The translations under genes and the position numbers were made by a program. DNA of 64,000 nt from Macrothele yani (lineage: Eukaryota > Arthropoda > Arachnida > Araneae > Macrothelidae): assembly GCA_039090855.1 (NCBI GenBank), contig CM077025.1, forward strand, positions 100,730,489 through 100,794,488, given 5' to 3'. The notes below the pieces were generated by a model, which was not told the origin of the DNA, did not search any database, and saw only the letters and a list, made by a program, of their open reading frames with translations. How positions within the stretch are numbered: the first letter of the stretch is position 1; the number at the start of each line of letters is the position of its first letter. Of the stretch, positions 28,297 to 38,372 are shown in pieces.

Positions 28297-28640
28297 ATGC
28301 CGAGGATCCGCCGTAGACATGCGTAGGGGCAACTGACGGAGTTTGAACGAGGCCGTATCACCGGGATGAGAGAGGCAGAGTGGTCGGCGCGCCGAATCGG
28401 TCGCCATTTGGGCCGGTCGGACAGTACGGTGCAATCGTGTTGGGAGCAATGGACACAGAAAGGCAACCAGACACAGCCGACTGGCTCTGGACGACCCAGA
28501 CACAGCACCAGTATATAGAGCGACAGTTGCAGAAAGTGTTGGCCAATCTGTTCCAGGATAACATACGCCGTCTCTTTGACTCCATGCCGGACCGTATCAC
28601 CGCATGTATCCGAGCACGAGATGGTCCGACGCGGTACTAA
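28297..28640 (+). pseudogene. Tc1 transposase with internal deletion (N-terminus joined to C-terminus)
   Basis: ATG 28297 begins MPRIRRRHA then a stop, followed by LTEFERGRITGMREAEW, ARRIGRHLGRSDSTVQSCW and GSGRPRH-like linker sequence. At about 28505-28540 it passes directly to the conserved C-terminus, NLFQDNIRRLFDSMP and ACIRARDGPTRY, ending at TAA 28638. The whole DDE catalytic domain (about 200 residues) is missing, giving the structure of an internally deleted, MITE-like derivative. If translated from repaired frames it would keep only DNA-binding and tail segments. Its right flank abuts a mariner. Confidence 0.85.
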
Positions 28641-28675
28641 CGCTGACCGGAATGGGGTACTAAAGCTGACCGGGA

Positions 28676-29545
28676 GTCAAATCAGGACTGTGGAGAGGTT
28701 GGGGCATCACCGTCCACCCCATTTTGGTAATAGCCTGTGAAGTCCCCATTGAGGTGTGGGGACGTGCGTTATCATGGTGTAAAACAACACTGTGAAGTGG
28801 AATGTCACATCTTTTCCTTCTGATAGCTTCCTTTAGCTTCTTCAATGTCTGCACATAGTGAGCACTGTTTATTATTGCACCTTGTTTAAGGAAATCAGTC
28901 AAAATGACATCACGTTTGTCGCAGAAAATTTTTACCGTCACTTTTCTTGCGGAAAGAGTTAGTTTTTACCTTTTTCTCTCGAGGTGAAGATGTGCGGTGC
29001 CATTCCATTGACGCACGTTTTGTTTCTGGGTCATGAAAGAACACCCAGATTTCATCCCCCGTCACAACATTAGAGAAAAACACCTCACCCTCCCTTTCAT
29101 AACAGTCCAAGAAGTTTTGGCACATGTCCAACATTTGCTCCCATTGTTCACGGGATAGGTTTCTTGGAATCCACCTTGAACAAATTTTTCCATAGCACTA
29201 TGACAACAATGAATTGCATCACACAACTCCTGATGGGTGACACGACGATCAGCTGCGATGAGGTCTTCCACTCGTTGCCTGTTGGCATCCTGTCACTGCA
29301 CTTGCGGGTCTCCGTTGTTTGTCCGACACTTAACTTTCTCCCTCTCAAAACCTCTTCATCCATCTTTGGACATTACTGATATCGATTGTGGCATCCACAG
29401 AAGACACCGTCAGGCGTCTTCTGTGGATTTCTGGAGCCTCATATCCCTCTTTTTCCAGAAATTCAACTGCGGCTCGCTGCTTTTCTCTGTCATTCATGAT
29501 CTTTATTTTAGACTCTGAAAAAACTTGTTTCCACATTGGTAACAT
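28676..29545 (-). pseudogene. mariner transposase lacking the third catalytic residue
   Basis: In order on the minus strand: MNDREKQRAAVEFL and SNVQRWMKRF, the second HTH region DLIAADRRVTHQELCDAI, then NVVTGDEIWVFFHDPETK with the first catalytic Asp, SMEWHRTSSPREKK, and VVLHHDNARPHTS with the second Asp. The sequence ends GWTVMPQPLHSPDLTPG, exactly where the final Asp of the mariner DD34D triad would follow. Frame changes occur near 29150, 29270 and 28930. Mariner transposases cut and paste at TA; this one is inactive. Confidence 0.88.
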
Positions 29546-29581
29546 ATCATATATATGTTACCAATGTGGGAACAAGTTTTT
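29516..29581. repeat. Long palindrome (~30-bp arms) at the start of the mariner gene
   Basis: Left arm AACTTGTTTCCACATTGG plus TAACATAT, and right arm ATATGTTACCAATGTGGG plus AACAAGTT. Arms pair over about 30 bp with a 2-3-base centre. It looks like an inverted duplication of the first codons and upstream base of the gene. Confidence 0.85.
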
Positions 29582-29671
29582 TTTTGTACATGTCAGTGCA
29601 GTTTCATTAAAATCCCTTCAAAATTTTAAAAGTTATTAAGGAGGAGACATTACTTATGGGATGCCCCTTGT

Positions 29672-29850
29672 AGCTCGTTCTTATCATGTCCATACACGCA
29701 CGTCACGCTCCCTGATCTCAAGACTGCTGCCACATACGTTACGTGAGCGAGAAAATATAACGGTAAGCTTAAAAACGCCCAAAGAGAATGAACTAAAGTT
29801 TACATAGAGAAAGGAACTAAAAATGAAAGTTAAAATTAGAGTATACGTCA
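29672..29850 (+). repeat. Dispersed repeat R1, empty site
   Basis: The paralogue of 11941-12120 plus sequence after 14003. Here AAAGTTAAAATTAGAGTATACGT is uninterrupted in place of the Tc1 (quoted in parts: AAAGTTAAAAT, TAGAGTATACGT). Confidence 0.7.
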
Positions 29851-30900
29851 TATAGACTTCGAGGTATTTTCCTGGCCTCTAAATTCTTCAGGCATCAATC
29901 TAATCGAGCATCTGCGGTTTGTGTTGGAACAGCGAATTTGATCTGTGGCGGCTCAAATACGTAACATACAAAAGTTAAATGATCTTCTGGTAATATGTTG
30001 GCACTAGATACCACAAAACACTTTTAGAAATCTTGTAGTGTCTATGCCTCGCTGGGTAAAAGCTGTTTTGGTGGCACGTGGGGGAGCGATATCCTATTAG
30101 GCAGGTGTCATTATGTTTCGGCTTTTTGGTGTATATACTCACAGTGAGATGCTACAATGTTTGGATGATTTCCTGCAGGCTTTTTTTTAGTCATTTAAAC
30201 ACTGTTTAAGCACTTAGATACTCAATCTAGTAATTCTCTCTTTTTTATTTCGGATCTGCATAAATATGTTCATGTAGTTAATCTTTACCCCCAGATTTTG
30301 CAGACGCTACCTGCATACCAGTGGTATTTGAGCCACAGATGTTATGAGGGGAATTTGCTGGCGTGTTGCCACCTATTGAAAAATCACTCTTCCGAAACCT
30401 ATTAGCAAACAAGACAAAACTTTGCTGCTCACTGAACTGGGAATCAAACGCCTCTTTAATTCAAAGCATGAAATAAAGAAGCTCACATTCAACTACCGTT
30501 CTATGCGAATGAAATATAATAATCTGGTCTGTTCAGGTAAAGGAGGCGCCTAGCACTTCGAAAGATTTTTTGCTGAAAAGTCTGTCACCGCGAGTCTTTA
30601 TTGTGTGACCTCCAATATTAAATAAAGTACCTTTGTGTCAGTGGAACTTCATCTTTCTTTTTACCTCAGCAGGTGGGGTGTTATTCAAAGTGTATATGCT
30701 AACGCTTTCATCCTTTTGCAAATGTATCACAGAGTTACGTTGTATTTTAAGGCTTGTAGTCATGTATTTGCATGACAACGGTTTCTTTATCTCCTTCATC
30801 TTAATCCAATTCGCATTGTTCTCAACATTGCGGAATAGGGAATACCTAATGGCGCCGGTACTAAAGCACATAGGAGCATCAGTCAAAATAATGAACTGTT
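29851..30900. other. No recognised gene
   Basis: AT-rich, short frames. ORF 30633-31217 runs into the tandem repeat that follows and has no recognisable domain. Confidence 0.45.
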
Positions 30901-31200
30901 ACTTCACCAACACCAATCATGCGTTTGGCTCTCTTGGTACGTATGTGACAATTATGGCTGTGAGCTGTCTCTCACACGGTCTACATGTATATGACCACGT
31001 TACTTCTCCAATACCAATCGTGTGTTTGACTCCCTTGGAACGTATTCATCAATTGTGTCTGTGCGCTTTCTCAGATGACTGCTTGCTCATGATTACGTTA
31101 CCTCACCAACATCAGTTATGCATTTGGCTCTCTTGGTACGCATTTGGCCATTGGGACTTTGTTTTCTCTCAATCGGTCTTCTTGTCTATAATCATGATAA
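30901..31200 (+). repeat. ~100-bp tandem repeat, three units
   Basis: Units start near 30901, 31002 and 31100 with RCYTCWCCAAYAYCARTYRT followed by GTTTGRCTCYCTTGGWACG. Unit divergence is high, so it is old. Confidence 0.8.
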
Positions 31201-31926
31201 GTTTTTCTCATGCATAAACATGCAGACTTCTGTACTATAGCGTCGCATCAAAATTCAGTGCTAAGTATAGTCTAGGATGCTATTCTGGGGATGAGGTTTG
31301 CCCATCGTCTTAATTGCTTTTTCGGGAAAAGATTTAGGGCTCCACCATTCACGGATAAAGTGATCGATCTATATCTGCTTCTGAATGTGAATGAGTCATC
31401 GGGGATACGAGGAAGCATCGGTCTTACGAGGAAGCATCGGACTTACGAGGAAACATAATTAAATGCATCAAAGGAGCATCGGGGATACGAGGAAGCGTAA
31501 TTTGAAAGTTGTTCACATTCCTAAGCTACATTAGCTTCCAGAAACGGATTAAGATGATCAAACTAGGCCGGGAAATGTAGTCTTGCGGATCACCATAAGA
31601 ACTCGCGTACATACAGATAAACCCCCTCATAAATTCCGTAATTAAAAAACTTATATTAGACGCTTGATTAAAGAGTACTGTTCAAATAAGCATTGTATTA
31701 ATACGTGTAAAACGAATTTAATCGTAAGCACATTTTAACAATTTAGCACATTTTAGCAATTTAACGGAGAAAGAATTTTAAAAATGTGTTTATGATTAAA
31801 TGTAGAATAAAACCACTCTCTAATCTGGGTTGTTGTACCACAAAATTATTTTCTATTGAAATACTTGGTTTTGACAGAACAATAACGGCAAAACCTAGTC
31901 TCTTGAAGAGACGCCATTTCTAATTA
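31201..31926. other. Mostly unrecognised; short ATACGAGGAAGCATCGG repeats
   Basis: GGGGATACGAGGAAGC and variants recur at 31400-31500 (four units, ~22 bp). The rest shows nothing recognisable. Confidence 0.55.
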
Positions 31927-33331
31927 CACTGCTGGCCACCCAAAATGCAACACCAAGAAGGAAGCGTCCGATTGGCCTGAAATTGGCAGCATGAGTCGCC
32001 CGCGAGAGGACATGCAAATGATTAGCATTGCAGGGCATATGCAAATCATGTGCGCCCGGCACGCCACGGGAAGTACTATAAGCAGGGTGTACAGAAGTCG
32101 GGGTGTAAGTAGTGGAAGTGTCTTGTGCTGCCGGACCTGTGCGTAGGAAGCTTCCTGATGCCTCGTCGCAGAATACGGCAGTCATTCCAGCACGTTTCGG
32201 AGTTCGACAGAGGATGAATAGTTGCCTTATCGCGACAGCGGTTTATCGTACCGAGACATCGGCGCCCGTGTGGGACGACATCCAGCCACAGTGAAGCGAA
32301 TATGGATTCGGTGGGTGCAGGAGGGACGGGCGGACCGACGTGAGCGATTTCTGCAGCCGGGGCACACCACCGAACGAGAAGACCGGCATGTTGTGCGGTG
32401 GGCATTGACGGCTCGCACCGCCACATCACGAACGTTAGCGCAGGAATTAGGGTGTGTTGCGCAACAACCTGTGTCAGCAAGTACCGTTCGACGTCGTCTG
32501 CAGGAGCGGGAACTTGTCGCACGGCGCCCATTGCTCCGATTACCATTGACGTTACACCACCGGCGATTGCGGCGGCAGTGAGCCGTTGAACGCCACACCT
32601 GGACTACGGAATGGCAGGACATTATCTTCTCCGACGAATCCCGCTTATGCCTGCAACACCACGATGGTCGGATCCGCGTGTGGACTGCGGCGAGAGACTG
32701 TATGACACCTGCATTATTCATCGCCATACCGGTCCGTCGTCTGGCGTTTTGGTTTGGGGCGCAATTGGATATGACACTCGCACCCCTCTGGTACGCATCG
32801 CCGGCACACTCAACAACCACCGCTACATCTCCGACGTTTTGGAGCCTGTAGTTCTCCCTTACCTGCAGGACCTGCCAGTGGCCACGTTTCAACAGGACAA
32901 TGCGCGTCCGCACATGGCACGCATCGGGGAACAATTCTTTACGGCCCACCAGGTGTCACTGCTGCCGTGGCCCGCCTGTTTTTTCGATATGTCGCCCATT
33001 GAACACGTCTGGTCGCTGATCGGCAACCGAGTGGCCCGGCAAGCACCACCAGCGGCTGCGCCTTATGAACTATGAGAACGTGTGGAAGCAGCCTGGACCG
33101 ACATACCCCAAGCCCACATCCAAAGCCTCTTTCGTTCGATGCCGCGGCGTGTAGGGTCCGTTATTGCCAGCCATGGGGGCCACACGAACTATTGATGTCT
33201 GCGTGTTCCGTAAGTCGCACGGGCCTGTAAGCTCAATCGTTTCATCTTTGTATCTGTTGTTATGTGTCCAGTAAATCTGGCTTTGCTATCTCGTGTCCTT
33301 CTTGGTGTTGCATTTTGGGTGGCTAGCAGTG
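31927..33331 (+). mobile_element. Tc1-type DNA transposon, 1,405 bp
   Basis: Ends CACTGCTGGCCACCCAAAAT and ATTTTGGGTGGCTAGCAGTG, with the adjoining ACACCAAGAAGGA block also inverted. TA flanks both ends (31925-31926, 33332-33333). Confidence 0.95.
32158..33195 (+). pseudogene. Tc1 transposase, few frameshifts
   Basis: ATG 32158 gives MPRRRIRQSFQHVSEFDRG then a stop and one extra base. The helix YRDSGLSYRDIGARVG follows, then the second HTH with LARELGC-like sequence and VSASTVRRRLQE. After stop 32581 the catalytic region is in other frames: IIFSDESRLCLQHHDGR (first Asp), HTGPSSGVLVWGAIGY, ATFQQDNARPHMARIG (second Asp) and MSPIEHVWS (Glu); 34 residues separate the last two. The usual PARSPD is PACFFD. 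The C-terminus QSLFRSMPRRVGSVIAS ends at TGA 33193. About four lesions in total, so a fairly recent copy. Confidence 0.9.
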
Positions 33332-33659
33332 TAAATTACAATGATCATTCTGAAAGTTGAAACGTGCGCTTGCCACATAGCAATTTTTCTACGGAATTAA
33401 TTTTTATATTTATCTGGTCACTGAGCTCCCACTGTGTAATGGTATTGGCATCTCCTCCTTCAGTAGGCGCCTTTTTTCAATATACCCATTAATCTGACCC
33501 ATGAACCAGCATTGACAAATCGTTGTTTCTTTTAAGATAAATGTGGGTGCAACCCGGATTTCGGAATATCTCTGCGGGAAAATGGGTTTGTGCTGTGTGT
33601 CAGTCTGTGGATGAGAGGTGAGTACTAATGCCTCCTTTAAAGGTCGTCGCACATTAGGT
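33332..33659. other. No recognised gene
   Basis: 33340-33365 (AATGATCATTCTGAAAGTTG) has an inverted relative near 56145-56170, suggesting an old dispersed repeat. Otherwise nothing is recognised. Confidence 0.45.
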
Positions 33660-34135
33660 CGGAACAGAAGGCTTGGGACGGAAACGAACCTTTCGCATCG
33701 GAACATGTCGGAACGGAAACGAACTTATCGCATCGAAACATGTCGGAACGGAAACGAACTTTTCGCATCGAAACATGTTGGAACGGAAACGAACTTTTCT
33801 CATCGGAACATGTCGGAACGGAAACGAACTTTTCGCATCGAAACATGTCGGAACGGAAACGAACTTTTCACATCGGAACGTATTGGAGCCGAAACGAACT
33901 TTTCGCATCGGAACATGTCGGAACGGAAACGAACTTTTCACATCGGAACATATTGGAGCCGAAACGAACTTTTCGCATCGGAACATGTCGGAACGGAAAC
34001 GAACTTTTCGCATTCGATCATGTCGGAACGGAAACAAACTTTTCGCATCGGAACATGTCGGAGCCGAAACGAACTTTTCGCATCGGAACGGAAACGATCT
34101 TTTCCCATCGGAACACTTTGAAACAGAAACAAATT
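33660..34135 (+). repeat. 35-bp minisatellite, ~13 units
   Basis: Unit GGAACATGTCGGAACGGAAA + CGAACTTTTCGCATC, with a variant unit (TATTGGAGCCGAAACG). Because 35 is not a multiple of 3 and most units lack stops in every frame, long open frames (104-168 codons) appear on both strands and in several frames. They encode a 35-residue repeat and are artefacts of the array, not genes. Confidence 0.95.
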
Positions 34136-34740
34136 TGTCCACACATTGAATCGGAATCATTCATTTGGAAGACTTTCGACCGCGCTGGAAGTACTATTGC
34201 GCGTACTGTGTAATTATCAGGTAAGCTAACTGATTACCATTACCTGCACCGTCCAAAAACGAACTTCGCAGGGGTAGAATGAACTCTCTCGAAAAATAGT
34301 AGTGAAGGCATTCTGAGACCAATCCTACCAGGATCCAGCAGTCTTTCACCTGGATAGGATTAGTCCAGAGACCGGCAGAGATCATCCGTCCCCACGGGAC
34401 CCACACTTCCCGCCCCTTTACCATAGCCCGTACGTGTGACGAGCTAATTAGCCGGGGCTCTAATTTTGCGTCTGGCTGGGAGATTTATTCGCCAGCCTTT
34501 ATTAGATTCTAGGTTAAAATGTTACCGACACATATATGCACTGGGGGTCCCGTGCAATAGGAAAAACACTTTTATTTTCACGGGCCCCCTCACAGAGAAA
34601 AAATAGAAATATTTACACGGTGTTTACAGCGTAGCACTTGGGCTTTGTGCTACGAAAGCGACCTTGGGCTAGGGCTTTTTAACTCCTCTTCCTTTTTAAG
34701 TCTTCAATCTTCTATCTTCATTCTTCTGTCATGATTTCTT
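34136..34740. other. No recognised gene
   Basis: Moderately GC-rich (CCCACGGGACCCACACTTCC, CTAATTAGCCGGGGCTC) with no second copy in the window; possibly an unidentified repeat. Confidence 0.4.
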
Positions 34741-34822
34741 CCTGTCTCGCAACGAAGTCTTTGACCAGCTCGGATAGTTCCTGTCTCGCAACGAAGTCGT
34801 TGACCAGCTCGGAGAGTTCCGT
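34739..34822 (+). repeat. 41-bp tandem duplication
   Basis: TCCTGTCTCGCAACGAAGTC + TTTGACCAGCTCGGATAGT occurs twice with two substitutions. Confidence 0.9.
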
Positions 34823-34860
34823 CGTGCCTTGGGTAACTCGAACAGTAATTATCAGGTAAC

Positions 34861-35160
34861 CAAAAAAAAAAAAAAAAAAAAAAAACGTTCGTGCGGTATT
34901 ATGATGCATGATAATGCATGTGGGACCCATTTACTTAGCCTACATGATTTTGCCAGTTGATACAAGTGTGAACGAATTGTTTCACCACTCACGTTAAGCA
35001 TTTGTGAAAGTTCTTGGCGTGTTAATCTCGAATTATTTTCAACAGCGGCGCGTAATTCTTCGTTATCAATAATGGAGCGTTTTCCTGAACGTGGTGCATC
35101 TTCAAGTGATTCATCACCAAAAATAAATTTCATTAACCATTTCTGCGCAGTACCTTATAT
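34861..35160 (-). pseudogene. mariner transposase HTH fragment
   Basis: The minus strand reads LMKFIFGDESLEDAPRSGKR, SIIDNEELRAAVENNSRLT, RQELSQMLNVSGETIRSHL and SKWVPHALS. This is the paired HTH part of a mariner transposase (F..GD.SLED.PRSGRP; T..ELA..L.VS..T...HL; LGKWVPH.L). It stops at a 24-base A-run (34861-34884) and lacks the DDE domain. Confidence 0.85.
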
Positions 35161-35310
35161 TTTCCAAATGCCATTCTAAAGCCTTCGAACCGAGTTTAAA
35201 TTCGTTAAGAAAACAAGCCCGAATTACACCAGGTTGGTTCGACTGACATTTAAAAAGGGTTCAAAGTCATAGAAACGGAGTACACACCAACACTTAAAAA
35301 TTTTGTAGTT

Positions 35311-35556
35311 CGTTGCACCAAAAACGTGATGCTACACCAGCTGCACCACTTTTAGGGCAATAGTAAATCGTTGTGTGGTGCAGGAAACATACATCAACAT
35401 GGACCATTTAGGTTGGACGATTTAGGGTGGATACCATACCATACCATACCATGGTGCATAATTTCATCATGTGTTTGTGAATTTTATGCATCACATAGTG
35501 GTCAACCTTTCCTCCGAAAGTGGGGCAGTTGGTGTAGCACCACTTTTTGGTGCAAC
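35311..35556. mobile_element. Foldback MITE (TTGCACCAAAAA arms)
   Basis: Left arm TTGCACCAAAAACGTGATGC + TACACCAGCTGCACCACTT; the right arm, reverse-complemented, is TTGCACCAAAAAGTGGTGCT + ACACCAACTGCCCCACTT. Arms are ~39 bp. Centre ~170 bp with (ATACC)n. No coding capacity. Confidence 0.75.
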
Positions 35557-35794
35557 CTATTAAAAAATATTTAACAGCGAAGCTAGAGCGCACCGATTGG
35601 CTGACACGTATCGATGCCTTATGCCGCACGTAAGAGATTGCGCTCTGCAAACCACTACAAAAATAAAACAATTCATTGCAACGAACTCTACCGCACGCAC
35701 TTTTGTTATATTATCTTTTTAACTTAAATGATATAATTTTAGGTTGTTCATTTTGCAAACAACCTGATCTCAGTAACAACCTGCTTGTATAAAT

Positions 35795-35995
35795 ATACAA
35801 AGTCATCGCTCTTTCCAAGTTTTTCTTTAATTAACACACAGCAACCGAAAATTTTTATTCCGACCCCGCTGGGATCGAACTCCAGATCTCTCGGTAACTA
35901 GCCGAGTGCGTTCGCCTTACGCTACAGTGCCAACAAAAAATATCGCGCTATGTGTGTTTATTTCGACGTATTTAGAAGATTTTCACCGTCTTGCA
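35795..35995. mobile_element. Palindromic MITE copy 2, interrupted by a tRNA-derived SINE
   Basis: Left arm TCATCGCTCTTTCC + AAGTTTTTCTTTAATTAACA is as at 3741, and the right flank (minus) GGTGAAAATCTTCTAAATACG matches in parts the flank at 3697-3712. The central part holds SINE-like DNA instead of the 13-bp loop. Confidence 0.65.
35858..35936 (-). mobile_element. tRNA-derived SINE-3 (short)
   Basis: On the minus strand GGCACTGTAGCGTAAGGCG contains a box A-like block and GGAGTTCGATCCCAGCGG a box B. The acceptor stem is not convincingly paired. Located in the middle of the MITE copy. Confidence 0.55.
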
Positions 35996-36234
35996 TAATT
36001 TCATACGAAAAGACGGGGAAGACTTGTGTCAGCCTGGAGAATTAGAAAGTCACGTGACATTTTACGATGCTTGCCTAGGCTACGTGGTAATGCCGAACTT
36101 CAAGATTTCAACATAAAGGAAGATTTCAAAGAGTTCTTCAATTCACCAGAAGGCAGGGTAGCAAGGCAAGATTTTTAGTGGCTTCACGATTACTGTGGGC
36201 ATTTCAAAAAGCTACAAATGCAGGCGCTCTTTCC

Positions 36235-36395
36235 GAATTTTGGGCCGCTAGTTCCAGGAAAGGGAGAGAGAAAGAAAGCGAGTGCCATAAAACAAATCCA
36301 CTATCCATACCTGACCCGGGATTCGCGCCTGAAACCATCTGGGACGAATGATTAGAAGACAGCACTTAATACCACTCCTCCACCGGGGCGGCTCC
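36235..36395 (-). mobile_element. SINE-1, 3'-truncated
   Basis: The minus strand begins GCCGCCCCGGTGGAGGAGTG and contains GCGCGAATCCCGGGTCAGG (box B) and CTCTCCCTTTCCTGGAAC. The tail region is missing. Confidence 0.75.
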
Positions 36396-37658
36396 TGGGC
36401 AAAATGTGATGATGAAGAGATTAAGACGAAAAACAGAATTAAGGGAAGATATGTAAACAAAATAACGAAGTGTTCTTTGTTGGCAGAAAAAAAAACTGCG
36501 GATTTAAACAATAGCATTATACCCGAGTGAACGCAAAATAAAATCACACTGATAATAATCATATGTTATACACTGAAGTGCCAAAAGTCATGGGATAGCA
36601 GTATGCAAATTTTTAACTGGCGCTGACGTCGTATAAAAGCTTCGACGCACGCCACGATTTTTATCAGTTGTGAGGTGTAATCTCGTGAGTCAGGTTGAAC
36701 AACCGCCAGTAGGATTATGGAAAGCCGACGTGAATTATCGGAGCTTGAACGAGGCATGGTAGTGGGAGCCACACGGATGGGACATTGAATTTCCAAAATT
36801 GTGCAAACATTCAACATTCCTTGATCCACGGTGTCACGTGTGTACCGAGAATACCTCATGAAGGACATTACCATCCACTGTGGACAGCGCATTGGCCGAC
36901 CATGGCTGCTGAATGACCGTGACCAGCGGCGTCTGACCACGATTGTCCATGCTGACAGACAAGCGACACTAGCTCAAATAACATCCATATTCGATGCAGA
37001 AGGTACCACAGACATAACCATCAGGTCAGTGCAGCGTAATTTAGCGTCCATGGGAGCAGAAGACCCACCAGAGTGCCTTTGTTAACACCACGACATCGGA
37101 CACAGCGCCTCACCTAGGCTCGCGAACACGGTAATTGGACCCTGGAAAGCTGGCAACATGTGGCGTGGTCCGATGAGTCATGCTACTAGTTGTTACGAGC
37201 TGATGGTAGGGTTCGGGTGTGGCGCAGACCTCCCCAGCAAAAACACAAGTGCTGGGAAACTGCTGGCAGTGACGGGTCACTGCTGGCTGAAATCTGCCGC
37301 TCACGGCTCGGTAGCGGTCCGTTGGTGGCAGCGCTATCAGTTGGCGAGCCATTGACGGCCCTGCAGCATCGCCGTGAATTGTGGGCATCCAAGCAAGTGC
37401 CACAAGTGGCCCGTTGCTGGCAACCAATGCAGCCCCAACAGCAGGTGGAAGCAACGGGACTGCGCATGCGCAGAAGCAACACTTGCTTGTTGGTACAAGT
37501 TAATTGAAGACGACGCTATCGCCATCGTGTTATTTTAGTGGATGTTAAGAAAAAAAAAATCCATATGTAGAGAGGCGAATTAATTTCCTAATGAAATTCC
37601 ACGTCGACAAAGATATCAGATTAAGCCATGAAATACTACATTACAGCCATGAAATACA

Positions 37659-37702
37659 CCCACTCCATTCCCATGAATAAGAATTCATGGAATGGAGTGG
37701 GG
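37659..37702. repeat. Palindrome, ~19-bp arms
   Basis: CCACTCCATTCCCATGAAT is followed after 3-4 bases by ATTCATGGAATGGAGTGG, with one bulged base. Inside the nested element. Confidence 0.9.
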
Positions 37703-38289
37703 GAATAACAAGAAAAAATTTGAAACCGCTTGAAACAAATGTCCTAGAAAACTATTAAAAAACGTTTGTTGGAAAAAAAAAAAAAGAATTATACGCGTAC
37801 AAAATTTATTAATTATTTGAAAGAAAAAAAAAGCAACGTTATGTGGATATAATGTACTCATCCATGGGCTGCATACACAAGACTGGGAGGAATTCGCTTC
37901 TAAAAATAACGAGAAGTAAAATAAAATATCTTTCCGCTTTAAAACAAACGTAGCTTCGGACAACGGAAAGGAAAGATACAACGTTAAAAATGTAATAGAA
38001 TGTGACATGAACCCGGGTAAATATATATTAATTCAACAATCTCCTTTCAAGACGACAAGGACAGTACAAAACTTTGGAAAGCGACTCTAAGTATGTACAC
38101 TCCTTGAAAATGAGTGAAGTTCCTTTAAGGTAAGAAAAGAACTATCGTTACGTTGAAAAAAATAAATTTATGAATTATATGAAACTGACTTTTGTGAAAA
38201 ATACCTAGCAATATTGTAAAATGAAAGAGGGAACCATTCGATTAAACATTCCGCATGAAACAGATAGCTTCAAACACTCGCTCGGGTGT

Positions 38290-38372
38290 GGCAAATTAGT
38301 CCGGTCGGTAGAGAGCTCAGCTCACACGTCGATGGCACTGGTCCGGATCCAAACGGGCGTTTTTCCGGTCTG
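38290..38372 (+). other. Weak tRNA-like block
   Basis: TAGTCCGGTCGGTAGAGAGC and GGTCCGGATCCAAACG have box A- and box B-like spacing but poor consensus; no convincing cloverleaf. Confidence 0.25.

Larger units (their letters stand above)
28676..29670 (-). mobile_element. mariner element, 3'-truncated
   Basis: On the minus strand it begins at 29670, next to TA, with CAAGGGGCATCCCATAAGTA, and runs through the transposase until about 28676, where similarity stops. There is no matching right inverted end. A palindrome (29518-29581) lies near the start of the coding region. Confidence 0.8.

Noticed and set aside
30633..31217. 194-codon open frame
   Set aside because: It overlaps an old 100-bp tandem repeat, and the translation is hydrophobic and unstructured with no recognisable family.
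33618..34213. Four overlapping 157-168-codon open frames on both strands
   Set aside because: All lie in the 35-bp minisatellite and read the same repeat in different frames; no start context, splice signal or known domain.
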